From Mycolicibacterium mageritense (GTDB lineage Bacteria; Actinomycetota; Actinomycetes; Mycobacteriales; Mycobacteriaceae): a DNA stretch of 64,000 bases. How positions within the stretch are numbered: position 1 is the stretch's first letter; every line of letters begins with the position of its first letter. The translations under genes and the position numbers were made by a program. The stretch spans positions 6,944,001 to 7,008,000 of the forward strand of contig NZ_AP022567.1 in NCBI RefSeq assembly GCF_010727475.1, in the 5' to 3' direction. Below, piece by piece: positions 35,078-43,669 of this stretch. Below the pieces are notes generated by a model. That model did not search any database and was not told where the DNA came from. It saw only the letters and a list, made by a program, of their open reading frames with translations.

Positions 35078-36162
35078 CCCATTCGGGCGTAGTCGGCGGC
35101 AATCTCAGCGCGAGGCTGCGGCAAATCAGCGATGTCCAACTGGCCGCGCAACAACTCCACCGCCCGTGGCGCCGAGATCCGCAGATCGACGTACGCGTCG
35201 AGCACGGCAGCGGCCAGCCCCGGAGACACCGACGGCGGTCGAAGCTCGTCTGTATCCAGAATGATCTGCAGCTTCGTGAACTCACCGATCGCGGGTCGTG
35301 TCGGCTCCAACACTCGCCGCTGCTCGTCCGTGATCAGATGGAGCGTGTGCAGGTGCAGCACCGCCGCCGACCACGACAAACGATAGATGCCCGCCACGCG
35401 AACCACCGTGTCACGCAGCCGCTCGGAGCGGTACTGGTTCCACAACGCGGTCACGCCAGCGCGCGGCGCCAGGAAGAATGCGGCAAACGAGGTGATCAGC
35501 TGCTCGGTATCGGTCCCGGTATTGGAATCAAAAGCATCGCCGAACAGCCAATGACCGAGTTCATGGGCCAACGACATGCGTCTCCGGCCGACCCGGGCAT
35601 CCCCGTCGATGACCGCCACTGCCGCACCGTCTGCCACCGCGACCAGCGCGCCGTCGGCACCCTGCTCGCCGAACCTGAGCGCGCAGGAATACAGGCCGAA
35701 CCGTTCCGCGACGGCCGCGACATCGCCAAGCGGCTCATGGCCCAATCCGAGGTGTTCTCGCACCTGGCGCGCAACCATCTCTGCCGACGCGACTGACTGA
35801 GGAGTCCGCCAGGCCGGCCGGTCGGGCAAGGGCCGGATCACTCCGTCGGCCAGCAATTCGGCCACGTCGCCGGCGAACAGTTCCAGCGCCTGATCGAGCC
35901 TGGCGGTCACCTCGTGACTTGGACCCGCCTCGGCGCGGCGACTGATCACCGCGGCCAGGGGGTCGCGCACGAACCATGCCAGCGGGGTCGACAGGGCAGC
36001 TGCCAGGTCGACCAGTTCGATGGCCGACACTTTGCGCTTACCCTTCTCGATCAGGCCGAGCGCGCTGCGGTCGATTCCAATGGTGGCAGCAAGATGTTCC
36101 TGCGTCAGATCGCGGGCCTTTCTGGCCTCGACAATCCGCTCACCAAGGATCTTGCCGTCCAT
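35074..36162 (-). CDS. XRE regulator fused to ImmA/IrrE-type metallopeptidase
   Basis: 362 aa. N-terminal Cro/CI helix-turn-helix (ARDLTQEHLAATIGIDRSAL) and a C-terminal ImmA/IrrE peptidase domain with the zinc motif LAHELGHWLFGD (HELGH at 200-204). In mobile elements such proteins destroy a partner repressor or act as an antitoxin. ATG 36162 is taken; GTG 36177 is 15 nt upstream. Coupled to the PIN gene. Confidence 0.85.
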   Translation of the reverse strand: MDGKILGERIVEARKARDLTQEHLAATIGIDRSALGLIEKGKRKVSAIELVDLAAALSTPLAWFVRDPLAAVISRRAEAGPSHEVTARLDQALELFAGDVAELLADGVIRPLPDRPAWRTPQSVASAEMVARQVREHLGLGHEPLGDVAAVAERFGLYSCALRFGEQGADGALVAVADGAAVAVIDGDARVGRRRMSLAHELGHWLFGDAFDSNTGTDTEQLITSFAAFFLAPRAGVTALWNQYRSERLRDTVVRVAGIYRLSWSAAVLHLHTLHLITDEQRRVLEPTRPAIGEFTKLQIILDTDELRPPSVSPGLAAAVLDAYVDLRISAPRAVELLRGQLDIADLPQPRAEIAADYARMG

Positions 36163-36259
36163 ATGCGCGATTTTCACACATTCCGGCTTCTGGTGTCGAC
36201 TAACAATTGCGCGACCAGATACGGGACGAGCCTCCGCGCCGCTGAGCGACGGAACTCAC

Positions 36260-36289
36260 TTGGACTTCCGAACACGTTCCGAATAGCAT
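36260..36289 (+). promoter_or_regulatory. promoter of the Phd/RelE-like pair with direct repeat
   Basis: TTGGAC (-35) and TAGCAT (-10) are separated by 18 bp that consist of two TTCCGAA copies 4 bp apart. The -10 box ends 7 nt before the ATG, so transcription should begin at the start codon (leaderless). The repeat is a natural site for autoregulation by the antitoxin. Confidence 0.7.
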
Positions 36290-36295
36290 GGCGGC

Positions 36296-36760
36296 ATGGC
36301 CACAACCGCGCTCCGCACCACCACGCGCCGCTCCTCGGACCTGAGCAAGCGCTCAGCCGAGGTGTTCGCCGAGGCTGAGGATCACCCGGTGACGGTGACC
36401 CGCCGTGACGGCGAAGATCTTGTGCTCATGTCGCAGCGTGAGGCCGACAGCCGCAACCGTATGCTGCAGTTCGCCGCGCAGCTCATCGGCGCCGCGGTGA
36501 GTGACGACGGCCCTCTCGCCGACCGCATGTCCCGGGCTTTCCCGTGGATGCTCGCCTTGTCGCCGCAGGACCGTGCTACCTGCGCCCAGGATCTCGTCGA
36601 CGCCGCGCGGGCCTCTTTCTCCACCGACCAGCCGCACCGGGTGCTCTCGGAGCTGACCTCGTGGCGGGAGACGGCGACCGCGATCGCCGCCGGACTCGGC
36701 CAGGCCGATCTCGAGTGGTTGGACGACGGCGATGACGACACCGTTGTGGAGCGTCCGTAG
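36296..36760 (+). CDS. Phd/YefM-like antitoxin
   Basis: 154 aa. The N-terminal 45 residues (RRSSDLSKRSAEVFAEAEDH and PVTVTRRDGEDLVLMS) match the DNA-binding fold of Phd/YefM antitoxins; the longer C-terminal part is not typical and may hold the toxin-neutralising region. Followed after 2 nt by a RelE-like gene. Confidence 0.8.
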   Translation: MATTALRTTTRRSSDLSKRSAEVFAEAEDHPVTVTRRDGEDLVLMSQREADSRNRMLQFAAQLIGAAVSDDGPLADRMSRAFPWMLALSPQDRATCAQDLVDAARASFSTDQPHRVLSELTSWRETATAIAAGLGQADLEWLDDGDDDTVVERP

Positions 36761-36762
36761 CG

Positions 36763-37107
36763 GTGGCAGGCAAGGGGGAGCTTGTCCCGCGGCCGCCGAA
36801 GAAGATCGAGTACGAGATCCGCTTTGCCACGACCAACGCCAAGAGGGGGTGGCAGGATCTCGCCGCGACGATCCGCAACCCTCTCGCCGACGCGTGGGAC
36901 TTCCTGACGCGGACCCCGCTGGCGAACCTGCCGACGAACTACCCGCTGAAGGGCGAGTACGGGACGATCGACCGCGACGGCAAGGCGCACACGCGCTGGC
37001 AGCACAAGCCGACGCTCAAAGGCACCGCCCGCATCTGGTTCTACGTTGAGGGGCGGACGGTCTACTTGGAGCAGGTGCACACCAGTCACCCGAACGAGAC
37101 GAAGTAG
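36763..37107 (+). CDS. RelE/ParE-like toxin
   Basis: 114 aa, GTG start 2 nt after the antitoxin stop. The C-terminus LKGTARIWFYVEGRTVYLEQ then VHTSHPNETK has the beta-sheet and His/Lys residues of the RelE superfamily. RelE members cut mRNA in the ribosomal A site. Which subfamily applies is not clear. Confidence 0.75.
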   Translation: MAGKGELVPRPPKKIEYEIRFATTNAKRGWQDLAATIRNPLADAWDFLTRTPLANLPTNYPLKGEYGTIDRDGKAHTRWQHKPTLKGTARIWFYVEGRTVYLEQVHTSHPNETK

Positions 37108-37565
37108 GCCACGCAAGATGCGCGACGTGTGCAACAACGTCCGCAACTTGCGGAAGAAGGTCTCCCCGGCTGCACCTGGCGCTTCTTACCCGAAGTTACC
37201 GGTCACGATGTGTCCCGGCTGCACCCACGGTCGCGTGGGCGGACCGCGGCACCCGCGCTTTCGATAACTGCTAATCGACCCCGCTGAGGTCTTCGGCGCT
37301 CCAGCGCACGGCGGTCACCGGTGCGGCGGTAATCACGGCGGCCAGTGCCGATTCCACCGCGCGGTCATTGCGCTCGGCTGCGACGACCATGGCCACGATC
37401 CTCACCTCGTTGTCGGCCACCAGGTCTTCGGCGGCTACGGAACGAATGGTGAAGTCGGGGCGGGCGATTGCGTCTGTCCGTTCTCGTTGAACTTGGCGGT
37501 TATCGCAATCGAGTTGGCGGTTGACGAATTGCGGCCGGCGTCCCGATTAAGCTCTGCGGCGCTGC
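37108..37565. other. 458-bp region with only weak small frames
   Basis: Plus strand 37118-37267 could encode 49 aa with CPGC, and minus strand 37272-37391 could encode about 39 aa (AAVITAAPVTAVRWSAEDL). Neither has a good start signal. Two copies of TTGGCGGTT lie at about 37489 and 37513. Confidence 0.35.
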
Positions 37566-37952
37566 CTACTTATTGCGGGTCAGCCCATCACGCTCATGCG
37601 AGCAGAACACACACGGCTGGCCGTCTTCACTGCCGTACTCGACGAACCTGGCCACCTCACCGACGAGCGCACGCGCCGTCTCCGTGTCCAATTCCGCTCC
37701 CTGCGAGCTCACCGGACTCAACGACCCGATACTCGCAATAAGCGGCACAACAGATTTCGGATCACCGGTCACATCAGCTGCGGCCCGATTGCCGACGAAC
37801 ACCGTGAACAGATCGTGCTCCGGGAAACCGACGTTGAACCTCAACACCCACCACACATCACCGACCTCGGCGGCGAACGGAAAGAAGCGATACCCCGTTC
37901 GCACCCACAGTGGGGCCATAGTCCAATCAATACCGACACCGCCACCTCTCAT
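37566..37952 (-). CDS. hypothetical protein, 128 aa
   Basis: ATG 37952 (MRGGGVGIDWTMAPLWVRTG). Contains FFPFAAEVGDVWWVLRFNVG and FPEHDLFTVFVG, then a C-terminal CVFCSHERDG, which may bind a metal. Isolated, with non-coding DNA on both sides. Function unknown. Confidence 0.6.
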   Translation of the reverse strand: MRGGGVGIDWTMAPLWVRTGYRFFPFAAEVGDVWWVLRFNVGFPEHDLFTVFVGNRAAADVTGDPKSVVPLIASIGSLSPVSSQGAELDTETARALVGEVARFVEYGSEDGQPCVFCSHERDGLTRNK

Positions 37953-38239
37953 ACCGTGAACCCTAGAACAGCACCTCTTCCTGCGACGCGGCGTGCTGGG
38001 CATGGCGATGCTCTGACAGCTCCCCTGACCAGCCACCACGGAATCGGTATGCGGAATTCCCGGGCGGTGTGCTGCCACGATCTGGATGAGTCAGCATTGC
38101 ATTCCGGCCCTTCTGGGGTCGGACTACTCTTTCCACCGCAGTCGAGTGAAGCCGCCCTCGTCACCGAACCGCCAGATCTACTGAACGGCGGTATAGGCGA
38201 AGCGTCTCCGTCGAACTGGCGAACGCCAGGTATTCGCCG

Positions 38240-38470
38240 TCAGTTCGACTGAGACCGCACAGCGTCCATCACCAACGCGCGCACCTCGCTTTCGGCCTCT
38301 GCCCGGCAACGCACCTCGAAGCGATACTCCGTCTCGCCTGACTCGGTACCCAGCGGCACGGTTGCGGTCCAGGGCGCGGCTGAGCGGACGCAGCTGGGAC
38401 ATCGGCTGCGATCATCGCGAGCGTGCCGGCCAGCCGCGACCTTGTGGGCATCGGCGGCAGGTCTGGTCAC
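38240..38470 (-). CDS. possible small protein, 76 aa
   Basis: A frame with CPSCVRSAAPW and WTATVPLGTESGETEYRFEV, which has protein-like composition, but no ribosome site and a weak start. The more reliable part is the last 50 residues. Confidence 0.35.
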   Translation of the reverse strand: MTRPAADAHKVAAGRHARDDRSRCPSCVRSAAPWTATVPLGTESGETEYRFEVRCRAEAESEVRALVMDAVRSQSN

Positions 38471-39418
38471 TGGAAAACGCAGGAGCGCGTCTCATACCGC
38501 GGGGCACCAGTTAACAGATTCGGCCCCACCCGCACACGCTCCCCGGTTTGCGCTGCGCTGCCCGGCCATCACGTGCCGTGACACGGCTCACAGGATTTCG
38601 TAGACAGTTGTCGGACGCCAAACCGATGGCGCAGAACGCACGAATATTTTCGGTTGACGCACTTTTGACCAGCGGAAACTGTCAGCACGGCGTGCAATCA
38701 CGGCGCTACCTGCAGTGCAGCATCCATGTCGCCAGAAGGGGGAGGGGGTCGTCAATCATGAAGAAATTCACTGAAACACTTTTCGCTACAAAAACGGTCT
38801 TATTGTCGGATGCGTAAAAGTAGAATTGCCTGATAGATACATATAACTAGATACACTAACTAAAAACATGAACGAGTAAAAGAAACTGTCACCATTCATC
38901 GCCCCGATAAACCGCTGTGAGCCACGTCACATGCGACCGTGTAAAGACGGTTACCGTCAGACCCCCTCCCCCCTCTGGCGACATCAATGCAACTGTCCAG
39001 CTCACGGCGAGATCACCGAAAACTCTGACACTTTCCGCAGGTCAACGGTGCGCCAACGGGAAAAGTTAGTGCGATCTACACCAGCGGAATGCGCAGGGGC
39101 ACGAGACTGCGGAGCGCAGAGACGGCGAACGGACTCGGGTATGCACCGTTGGGCGCTAAGAGGCTGGTCAGACGTTATTTTCACAGGAACCACCGGCGCC
39201 CTAACCGCAGTTCACGGTGAACTCGCCGCCGATCGCGCCGCCACCGCGGCTAGCAAACTCACGCCGTGGCACCACTCGAATCCCGCCACAGACGGTGCGC
39301 ATCGCGAATGTGGGTGCCGCGGTAGGCCCCGCGTGTCGGGCGCCTGCCTGTTGTCTCCTCATCGCACACGCCGAAGGCGGTCTCTCCGCGTGATCTTCGA
39401 ATGCGTCGGAGACTGCCG
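38471..39418. other. long non-coding region, candidate structured RNA or origin
   Basis: About 950 bp without a supportable gene, in an otherwise densely packed element. It holds a 25-bp inverted repeat around an AT-rich core (38720-38990), further pairable segments (CAACGGTGC 39043 with GCACCGTTG 39143; GACGGTTACCGTC at 38946), and ends at an operator. tRNA arrays in mycobacteria have been reported next to GOLLD RNA, so such an RNA is one candidate; an origin is another. Confidence 0.5.
38720..38990. repeat. 25-bp near-perfect inverted repeat with AT-rich 209-nt interior
   Basis: ATGTCGCCAGA-A-GGGGGAGGGGGTC at 38726-38750 pairs with 38960-38984 with a single mismatch, extended by GCAT/ATGC at 38720-38723 and 38987-38990. 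The interior is AT-rich (for example TAGATACATATAACTAGATA) and clearly unlike the rest of the window. Confidence 0.92.
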
Positions 39419-39419
39419 C

Positions 39420-39438
39420 TAGTCTCCGTTTTAGAGAT
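39420..39438 (+). promoter_or_regulatory. regulon operator site 2 before the helicase gene
   Basis: TAGTCTCCGTTTTAGAGAT: half-sites GTCTC/GAGAT with 7-bp spacing, overlapping a TAGTCT -10 box, 28 nt before the helicase start. Confidence 0.75.
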
Positions 39439-39466
39439 CTGTCGCCTCGAAGAGAAGAGAGCCCGC

Positions 39467-41065
39467 GTGAGCGTCACCATGTCGCCGTCGACCGAACAGC
39501 AGGCGATCATCGCCGCGTTCCTGGCCGGCGCCGACCTGGCTGTGCAGGCTGGCGCCGGTACCGGCAAGAGCACGACTCTGGCGTTCATCGCCGCGGCTGC
39601 GCAGATGTACCGGCCCACAACCACCGCCTGGTACATCACGTTCAACAAGCGCAACGCCGAAGAAGTCGGTGCCACCTTCGCCGATTTCGGCTTGACCAAC
39701 GCGCGAGCCTCAACCGCACATGCACTGGCGTATCGCGGATGTCGGACGAATCCGGCGCTGACGCACATGGTCGATCACCTCAACCGTGACAGCATGCCGA
39801 TCCGCGCCGAGATGAAGCACCTCGGTATCGCGAAAGCGTCACGATGTCTGCGGGCGACCGTGGAGTTCAACCCGAACACCAACGCCTACACCCGCATCGA
39901 GATCCCCAACTACAGCCTGCCGTTCGGGGCCCAGCGACGGTTCCTGACCCTTACCCGCGACACGGTAAAGCTGTTCTGCCAGTCCGCCTCCCCCACTATG
40001 ACCGAGGATCATGTGCCTTATCTGGGTGAGCTGGAGCCGGCGCTACGACCACTGGTGCGCGCGGCCCTGCTGGAGAGTGCGCAGGCGTTGTGGGCGGAGC
40101 TGACCAGTCCGCACGGGCAGTTGAAGACGAGCCACGACCACTACCTCAAAGCTTGGGCACTCACGTCGCCACAGATTGGCTCCGACGGCGATGTAGTTCT
40201 CTACGACGAGGCGCAGGACGCAAACGGGGTCATGGCCGGTCTGGTGCTGGCCCAGCGCGGTCGTGTGCAGCTGGTCCTGTGCGGCGACCCGTTCCAGGAG
40301 CTGTACTCGTTCACCGGCAGCATCGATGCCATGCAGGGCTTCTCAGCACAGCAGGGTGTGGTCACACTTCCACTGCGCGAGTCGCGCCGGTTCGGCCCCG
40401 AGATCGCCGCACACGCCAACGGGATCCTCGAGCTGCTCGACCCGGGTCACGAAGTGCCGATGCGCCTGCTCGGGGTCGGCCCGGCAGACGGCCATCTGCG
40501 CGACGTGTTCGACGAGCACGAAGCGTTCGGTTGCGACGCGGTGGTGTGTGCCACCAACCGCCAGGTGGTCGATGCGATCGTGAGCCACACCCGTGCCGGC
40601 CGCCGCGTCTACTCGACGCTGGATCTGCAAGACCTGGTTTCGCTGGCACGTGACGTGGCGCTGGTCGAAAGCGGTAGGGCCGACGAGTGTGCCGAGCCGG
40701 TGCTGCGCCGGTTCACCGATCTGGTGAGCTGGCGTGAATGGCTGCGCTCGGTTCCGGGCGTCGAGGAGGAGTCACTGCACGCCACCGTGACGTTGGTGCG
40801 CACGCATGGCGCCGAGGCGCTGGAGCAGTTGGCGCGCACCGTGGTTGCGTCTCGGGATATGGCCGACGTGACCGTCTCGACGATCCACAAGGCCAAAGGG
40901 GGTACGTGGGAGCGCGTGCACGTGCTGATGGGCGAGGTCGACATCGAGGACACCGCCAAGTTGCGGATGCTCTACGTGGCGATGACCCGTGCAAGGACGC
41001 TGGTGCTGCGCGAGGTCAGCTTCGTGTCTTCTGAGGACGCCGGCCAGACAAAACCCGCGGCATAG
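39467..41065 (+). CDS. superfamily 1 (UvrD/Rep-type) helicase
   Basis: 532 aa. Walker A AGAGTGKSTT (28-37), the DEAQDANG motif II near 247, motif III CGDPFQELYSFTGS, motif V STIHKAKGGTWERV and motif VI LYVAMTRAR are all present. This is a small helicase, lacking long inserts of UvrD, like the phage or plasmid versions. GTG 39467 follows GAAGAGAG. Under control of operator site 2. It may act in element replication or repair. Confidence 0.9.
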   Translation: MSVTMSPSTEQQAIIAAFLAGADLAVQAGAGTGKSTTLAFIAAAAQMYRPTTTAWYITFNKRNAEEVGATFADFGLTNARASTAHALAYRGCRTNPALTHMVDHLNRDSMPIRAEMKHLGIAKASRCLRATVEFNPNTNAYTRIEIPNYSLPFGAQRRFLTLTRDTVKLFCQSASPTMTEDHVPYLGELEPALRPLVRAALLESAQALWAELTSPHGQLKTSHDHYLKAWALTSPQIGSDGDVVLYDEAQDANGVMAGLVLAQRGRVQLVLCGDPFQELYSFTGSIDAMQGFSAQQGVVTLPLRESRRFGPEIAAHANGILELLDPGHEVPMRLLGVGPADGHLRDVFDEHEAFGCDAVVCATNRQVVDAIVSHTRAGRRVYSTLDLQDLVSLARDVALVESGRADECAEPVLRRFTDLVSWREWLRSVPGVEEESLHATVTLVRTHGAEALEQLARTVVASRDMADVTVSTIHKAKGGTWERVHVLMGEVDIEDTAKLRMLYVAMTRARTLVLREVSFVSSEDAGQTKPAA

Positions 41066-41149
41066 GCCTGCGAACCTCGACGGCCATTGCGCCGTGGGCG
41101 TTGTCCTGACGCACAGTGGTGAGCGGGTGCGCGGCGGTGTCACGTCCAC

Positions 41150-41638
41150 TCACCACAGTGTCGGCTGGTTTCCGAGTAGCGCGGCTTCCACCGCGCAGGC
41201 GTCCCACCCGCAGCGCACCGCTTCACGCAGCGCCACCGAGCGTTGCCGGCGCAGATCACGAAGAGCGCCGCGGATGACGCGACCGCTGCCGCCTCGGCGC
41301 ATCGCCACCATGCGCGCCATGTTGTGGCGTTGATCGCCGCCGACGATGTGATGCGGGCCGACGCGGGTGCAGATCGGGTTGTCGCACTCATGCAGTGCAA
41401 GTATTCGGGGAGCCACGGCTCCCCCGCCGAACAGTGCCAGGGCATAGCGATTGGGGCGCACACAGAAACGGGCTCCACCGCGGTTGATGTGGAACCGTCC
41501 GTATCCGTCCGCACCGATGCCGCCGATCCAGATGTCGCAGTCGTGGTCCGCGGGTCCTTCTACGATGTAGCCCGTGAACCGGGCGATCTCCTCGGCGTGT
41601 ACTCGTGGGTCGACCACCAGGCCAGCAGCGGTCCTCAT
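41150..41638 (-). CDS. HNH-like homing endonuclease-type protein
   Basis: 162 aa. A middle segment, ALHECDNPICTRVGPHHIVG then GDQRHNMARM, matches phage HNH_3 endonucleases (His-Glu ... His ... Asn). The N-terminal part with DCDIWIGGIGADGYGRFHIN is the usual DNA-contacting region of the same proteins. Convergent with the helicase. Homing-type enzymes are frequent near tRNA clusters in phages. Confidence 0.75.
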   Translation of the reverse strand: MRTAAGLVVDPRVHAEEIARFTGYIVEGPADHDCDIWIGGIGADGYGRFHINRGGARFCVRPNRYALALFGGGAVAPRILALHECDNPICTRVGPHHIVGGDQRHNMARMVAMRRGGSGRVIRGALRDLRRQRSVALREAVRCGWDACAVEAALLGNQPTLW

Positions 41639-41814
41639 GGCGCGACCTTATTGCGAAGGTCCGACGAATTCAGGCTGCTCGCGCCGCATGTGGTGCAGTT
41701 CCCGATGCCGATGCACCGTTGCGCTCGCACACGAAACGATTCACATATCGCGCACTCGCGGTGTGTCGCAGTAAAGCGCTAGGCACTGTCGGTCGCCGGT
41801 GTTAGCGTGCGGGG

Positions 41815-42087
41815 ATGTCCACGTTGGCTCGCGACTATCGCATGACAGTCGGGATGCGCACTGCGTCCCCGGCTGCGTTGTCGTGCGTGGAAACGGTCGA
41901 GACCAATGTCATCGGAGCCTGGGCGCTCGCTGAGTCGCGCGACTTCGGTCAGCCCAGTTGCTTCCGGCTATTCCGTAGCCCTTCCACCCCGTTCGCGGGT
42001 GTGTGCCCCAGCCGGAAGCAAGGGCCAGAAGACAAATCTCATAAATCCCTCACCTTTTCGGTTGCCGCTGGCAGAAACGTCGCCTGA
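41815..42087 (+). CDS. possible leaderless small gene, or 5' part of an RNA gene
   Basis: TAGCGT at 41803-41808 is a good -10 box whose start point falls on ATG 41815. The 90-aa frame has no recognised motif, and its end lies within a terminator hairpin. Either a real leaderless gene or the transcript is an RNA (see 41957-42101). Confidence 0.35.
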   Translation: MSTLARDYRMTVGMRTASPAALSCVETVETNVIGAWALAESRDFGQPSCFRLFRSPSTPFAGVCPSRKQGPEDKSHKSLTFSVAAGRNVA

Positions 42088-42101
42088 CGTTTCTGCGTTT
42101 T
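41957..42101 (+). ncRNA. candidate structured RNA upstream of the tRNA array
   Basis: A 12-bp perfect stem (TTGCTTCCGGCT / AGCCGGAAGCAA) encloses about 50 nt with an internal hairpin, and is followed by the strong terminator at 42071. The paired arms and the immediate terminator argue for a small RNA. It may alternatively be the 3' end of the 41815 transcript. Confidence 0.4.
42071..42101 (+). terminator. Rho-independent terminator
   Basis: GCAGAAACGTC pairs with GACGTTTCTGC over a 4-nt loop, followed by GTTTT. One of the clearest terminators in the window. Confidence 0.9.
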
Positions 42102-42512
42102 GCCGCATCTAAAACGATTGCACAGCAACACTTTTCGAGAACAAACACGCTGGACACGGCGCCGCTTTCGGTGCACCATTCTCCTCGTCGGATACGAACC
42201 CGCTCAGCGGTTACGGCTCCGGCTCGCGGACTCGGTGACACCGGGCCCCCGCCCAGGAACTTGAGAACTCCATAGTGTGTGATGCGCTGTCCCTCACCGG
42301 GACAGGTGTATTCGCCGCCTCGGCGACCGCCGCTCCCCCGGGAGCCACTGCGCGGTCAGCCAGACGTGTGGGTGCACCCCGGACCGGTGATCGGGACAGC
42401 GGCTGGGCGCCGCCATGCGCCCAGCACCCCGCACAGGCGTGCCAGCTGGTGCGCTTGTGCGGGTTCGAGCAGGGCAGGCCGGACACAAACATGCCGGTCT
42501 GTCCTGCCGTTT

Positions 42513-42585
42513 GCGCCGCTAGCTCAGTCGGTAGAGCAGCTGACTCTTAATCAGCGGGCCGGGGGTTCGATCCCCTCGCGGCGCA
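42513..42585 (+). tRNA. tRNA-Lys (CTT)
   Basis: Acceptor GCGCCGC/GCGGCGC, D arm GCTC/GAGC, anticodon loop CTCTTAA and T arm GGTTCGATC all fit. First tRNA of the array; CCA is not encoded directly. Confidence 0.95.
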
Positions 42586-42628
42586 CCCCGTTTTGACACC
42601 CAGCCGACCAAGCCGGCTTGTTCCGGGT

Positions 42629-43054
42629 ATGAGCGAATATGCACTGCCCTGCTTCGTCTGCGCCACATCTCTGCACAACGCCTTCGCCGATGTCGACAAC
42701 CAGCCGTACGGCGGCACCGAGTTCCGCACCAGCGGGCACTACGGGTCGACGTTCTGGGACAGTTTCGACGGTGAGGAGTTGGTGCTCAACATCTGCGACG
42801 ACTGCCTTCAGGCCGCAACGTCGAGACTTGGCCAGCACAAGCGGTTCCTGCCGGTCATCGCGGCGGGCGTGGGCACGGTTGGATCAGTGCCTGTGGATCG
42901 CCCGCTGGTCGGCTTCACCGGGCATCTCGATGACACCGCCGTGCGCGTCGAGCTTGGTGAGATCGGATCTGCTCTGCCGGGCGTGATCTGGTTTCAGAAT
43001 GCCGATGAACTGCGGCGGCATGCGCTGCGCATACAGGACGCGTCGCCACACTGA
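42629..43054 (+). CDS. hypothetical zinc-binding protein, 141 aa
   Basis: CFVC near residue 8 and CDDC near residue 56 form a likely zinc knuckle around NQPYGGTEFRTSGHYGST. The C-terminal half is a separate domain. ATG 42629 begins 44 nt after tRNA-Lys. No family recognised. Confidence 0.6.
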   Translation: MSEYALPCFVCATSLHNAFADVDNQPYGGTEFRTSGHYGSTFWDSFDGEELVLNICDDCLQAATSRLGQHKRFLPVIAAGVGTVGSVPVDRPLVGFTGHLDDTAVRVELGEIGSALPGVIWFQNADELRRHALRIQDASPH

Positions 43055-43162
43055 CACGGCTTTCTCGACTACGCCGATCGCGGGGCGCCCGCACGGCGGT
43101 AGCGCCCTAATGCCGTGCCACATCACACCGAGTGGCCCCGTCGGACACGGATCCGGGGCTTT

Positions 43163-43235
43163 GCGGATGTAGCTCAGCTGGTAGAGCGCGACCCTTCCAA
43201 GGTCGATGTCGCGGGTTCGATGCCCGTCATCCGCT
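43163..43235 (+). tRNA. tRNA-Gly (TCC)
   Basis: Acceptor GCGGATG/CATCCGC, anticodon loop CTTCCAA, intact T arm; CCA is encoded after discriminator T. Confidence 0.95.
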
Positions 43236-43292
43236 CCACTGCGCGCGGCGCGCACTGCAGATCGTTTCCGTCGATCGCGCTCGACGAACAAC

Positions 43293-43377
43293 GGCCCTCT
43301 GGCGTAACTGGCAGCCGCGCCGCGCTCAAACCGCGGTTCTCACACCGAGAGTGCGGGTTCGATTCCCGCGGGGGCCA
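43293..43377 (+). tRNA. tRNA-Leu (CAA)
   Basis: Class II tRNA with long variable arm (TCTC-ACACC-GAGA). Acceptor GGCCCTC/GGGGGCC and anticodon loop CTCAAAC. Confidence 0.92.
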
Positions 43378-43382
43378 CGCAT

Positions 43383-43454
43383 TGCCTCGTGGTGTAACTG
43401 GCAGCACCGGCGGTTTTGGTTCGCCCGGTTCAGGTTCGAACCCTGGCGAGGCAG
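43383..43454 (+). tRNA. tRNA-Gln (TTG)
   Basis: Acceptor TGCCTCG/CGAGGCA, anticodon loop TTTTGGT, five nt after tRNA-Leu. Confidence 0.93.
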
Positions 43455-43482
43455 CAAGTCCGCGGACTGTACACGCGCCCAT

Positions 43483-43555
43483 TGCCCGGTGGTCTAACTG
43501 GCAGGACACCTGATTCTGGATCAGGCCGGTAGAGGTTCGAATCCTCTCTGGGCAG
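43483..43555 (+). tRNA. tRNA-Gln (CTG)
   Basis: Acceptor TGCCCGG/CTGGGCA, anticodon loop TTCTGGA, similar backbone to the preceding tRNA-Gln, so likely an old duplicate. Confidence 0.93.
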
Positions 43556-43618
43556 CCCGTTCACCGGACCCCGTCCGGCGTGTCGAACCTGCTCGGACTA
43601 CTTGTCGGCAACGGCGTC

Positions 43619-43637
43619 TATTCTCTGTTTTAGGGAA
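43619..43637 (+). promoter_or_regulatory. regulon operator site 3
   Basis: TATTCTCTGTTTTAGGGAA: TTCTC/GGGAA half-sites 7 bp apart over a TATTCT -10 box, 32 nt before the next start codon. Confidence 0.78.
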
Positions 43638-43669
43638 TTGATCGCCTCCAGGGAGTAAGGACACTCACC

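Noticed and set aside
39467..41065. RecB/AddA-type nuclease-helicase
   Set aside because: The protein is only helicase length with no nuclease domain motif.
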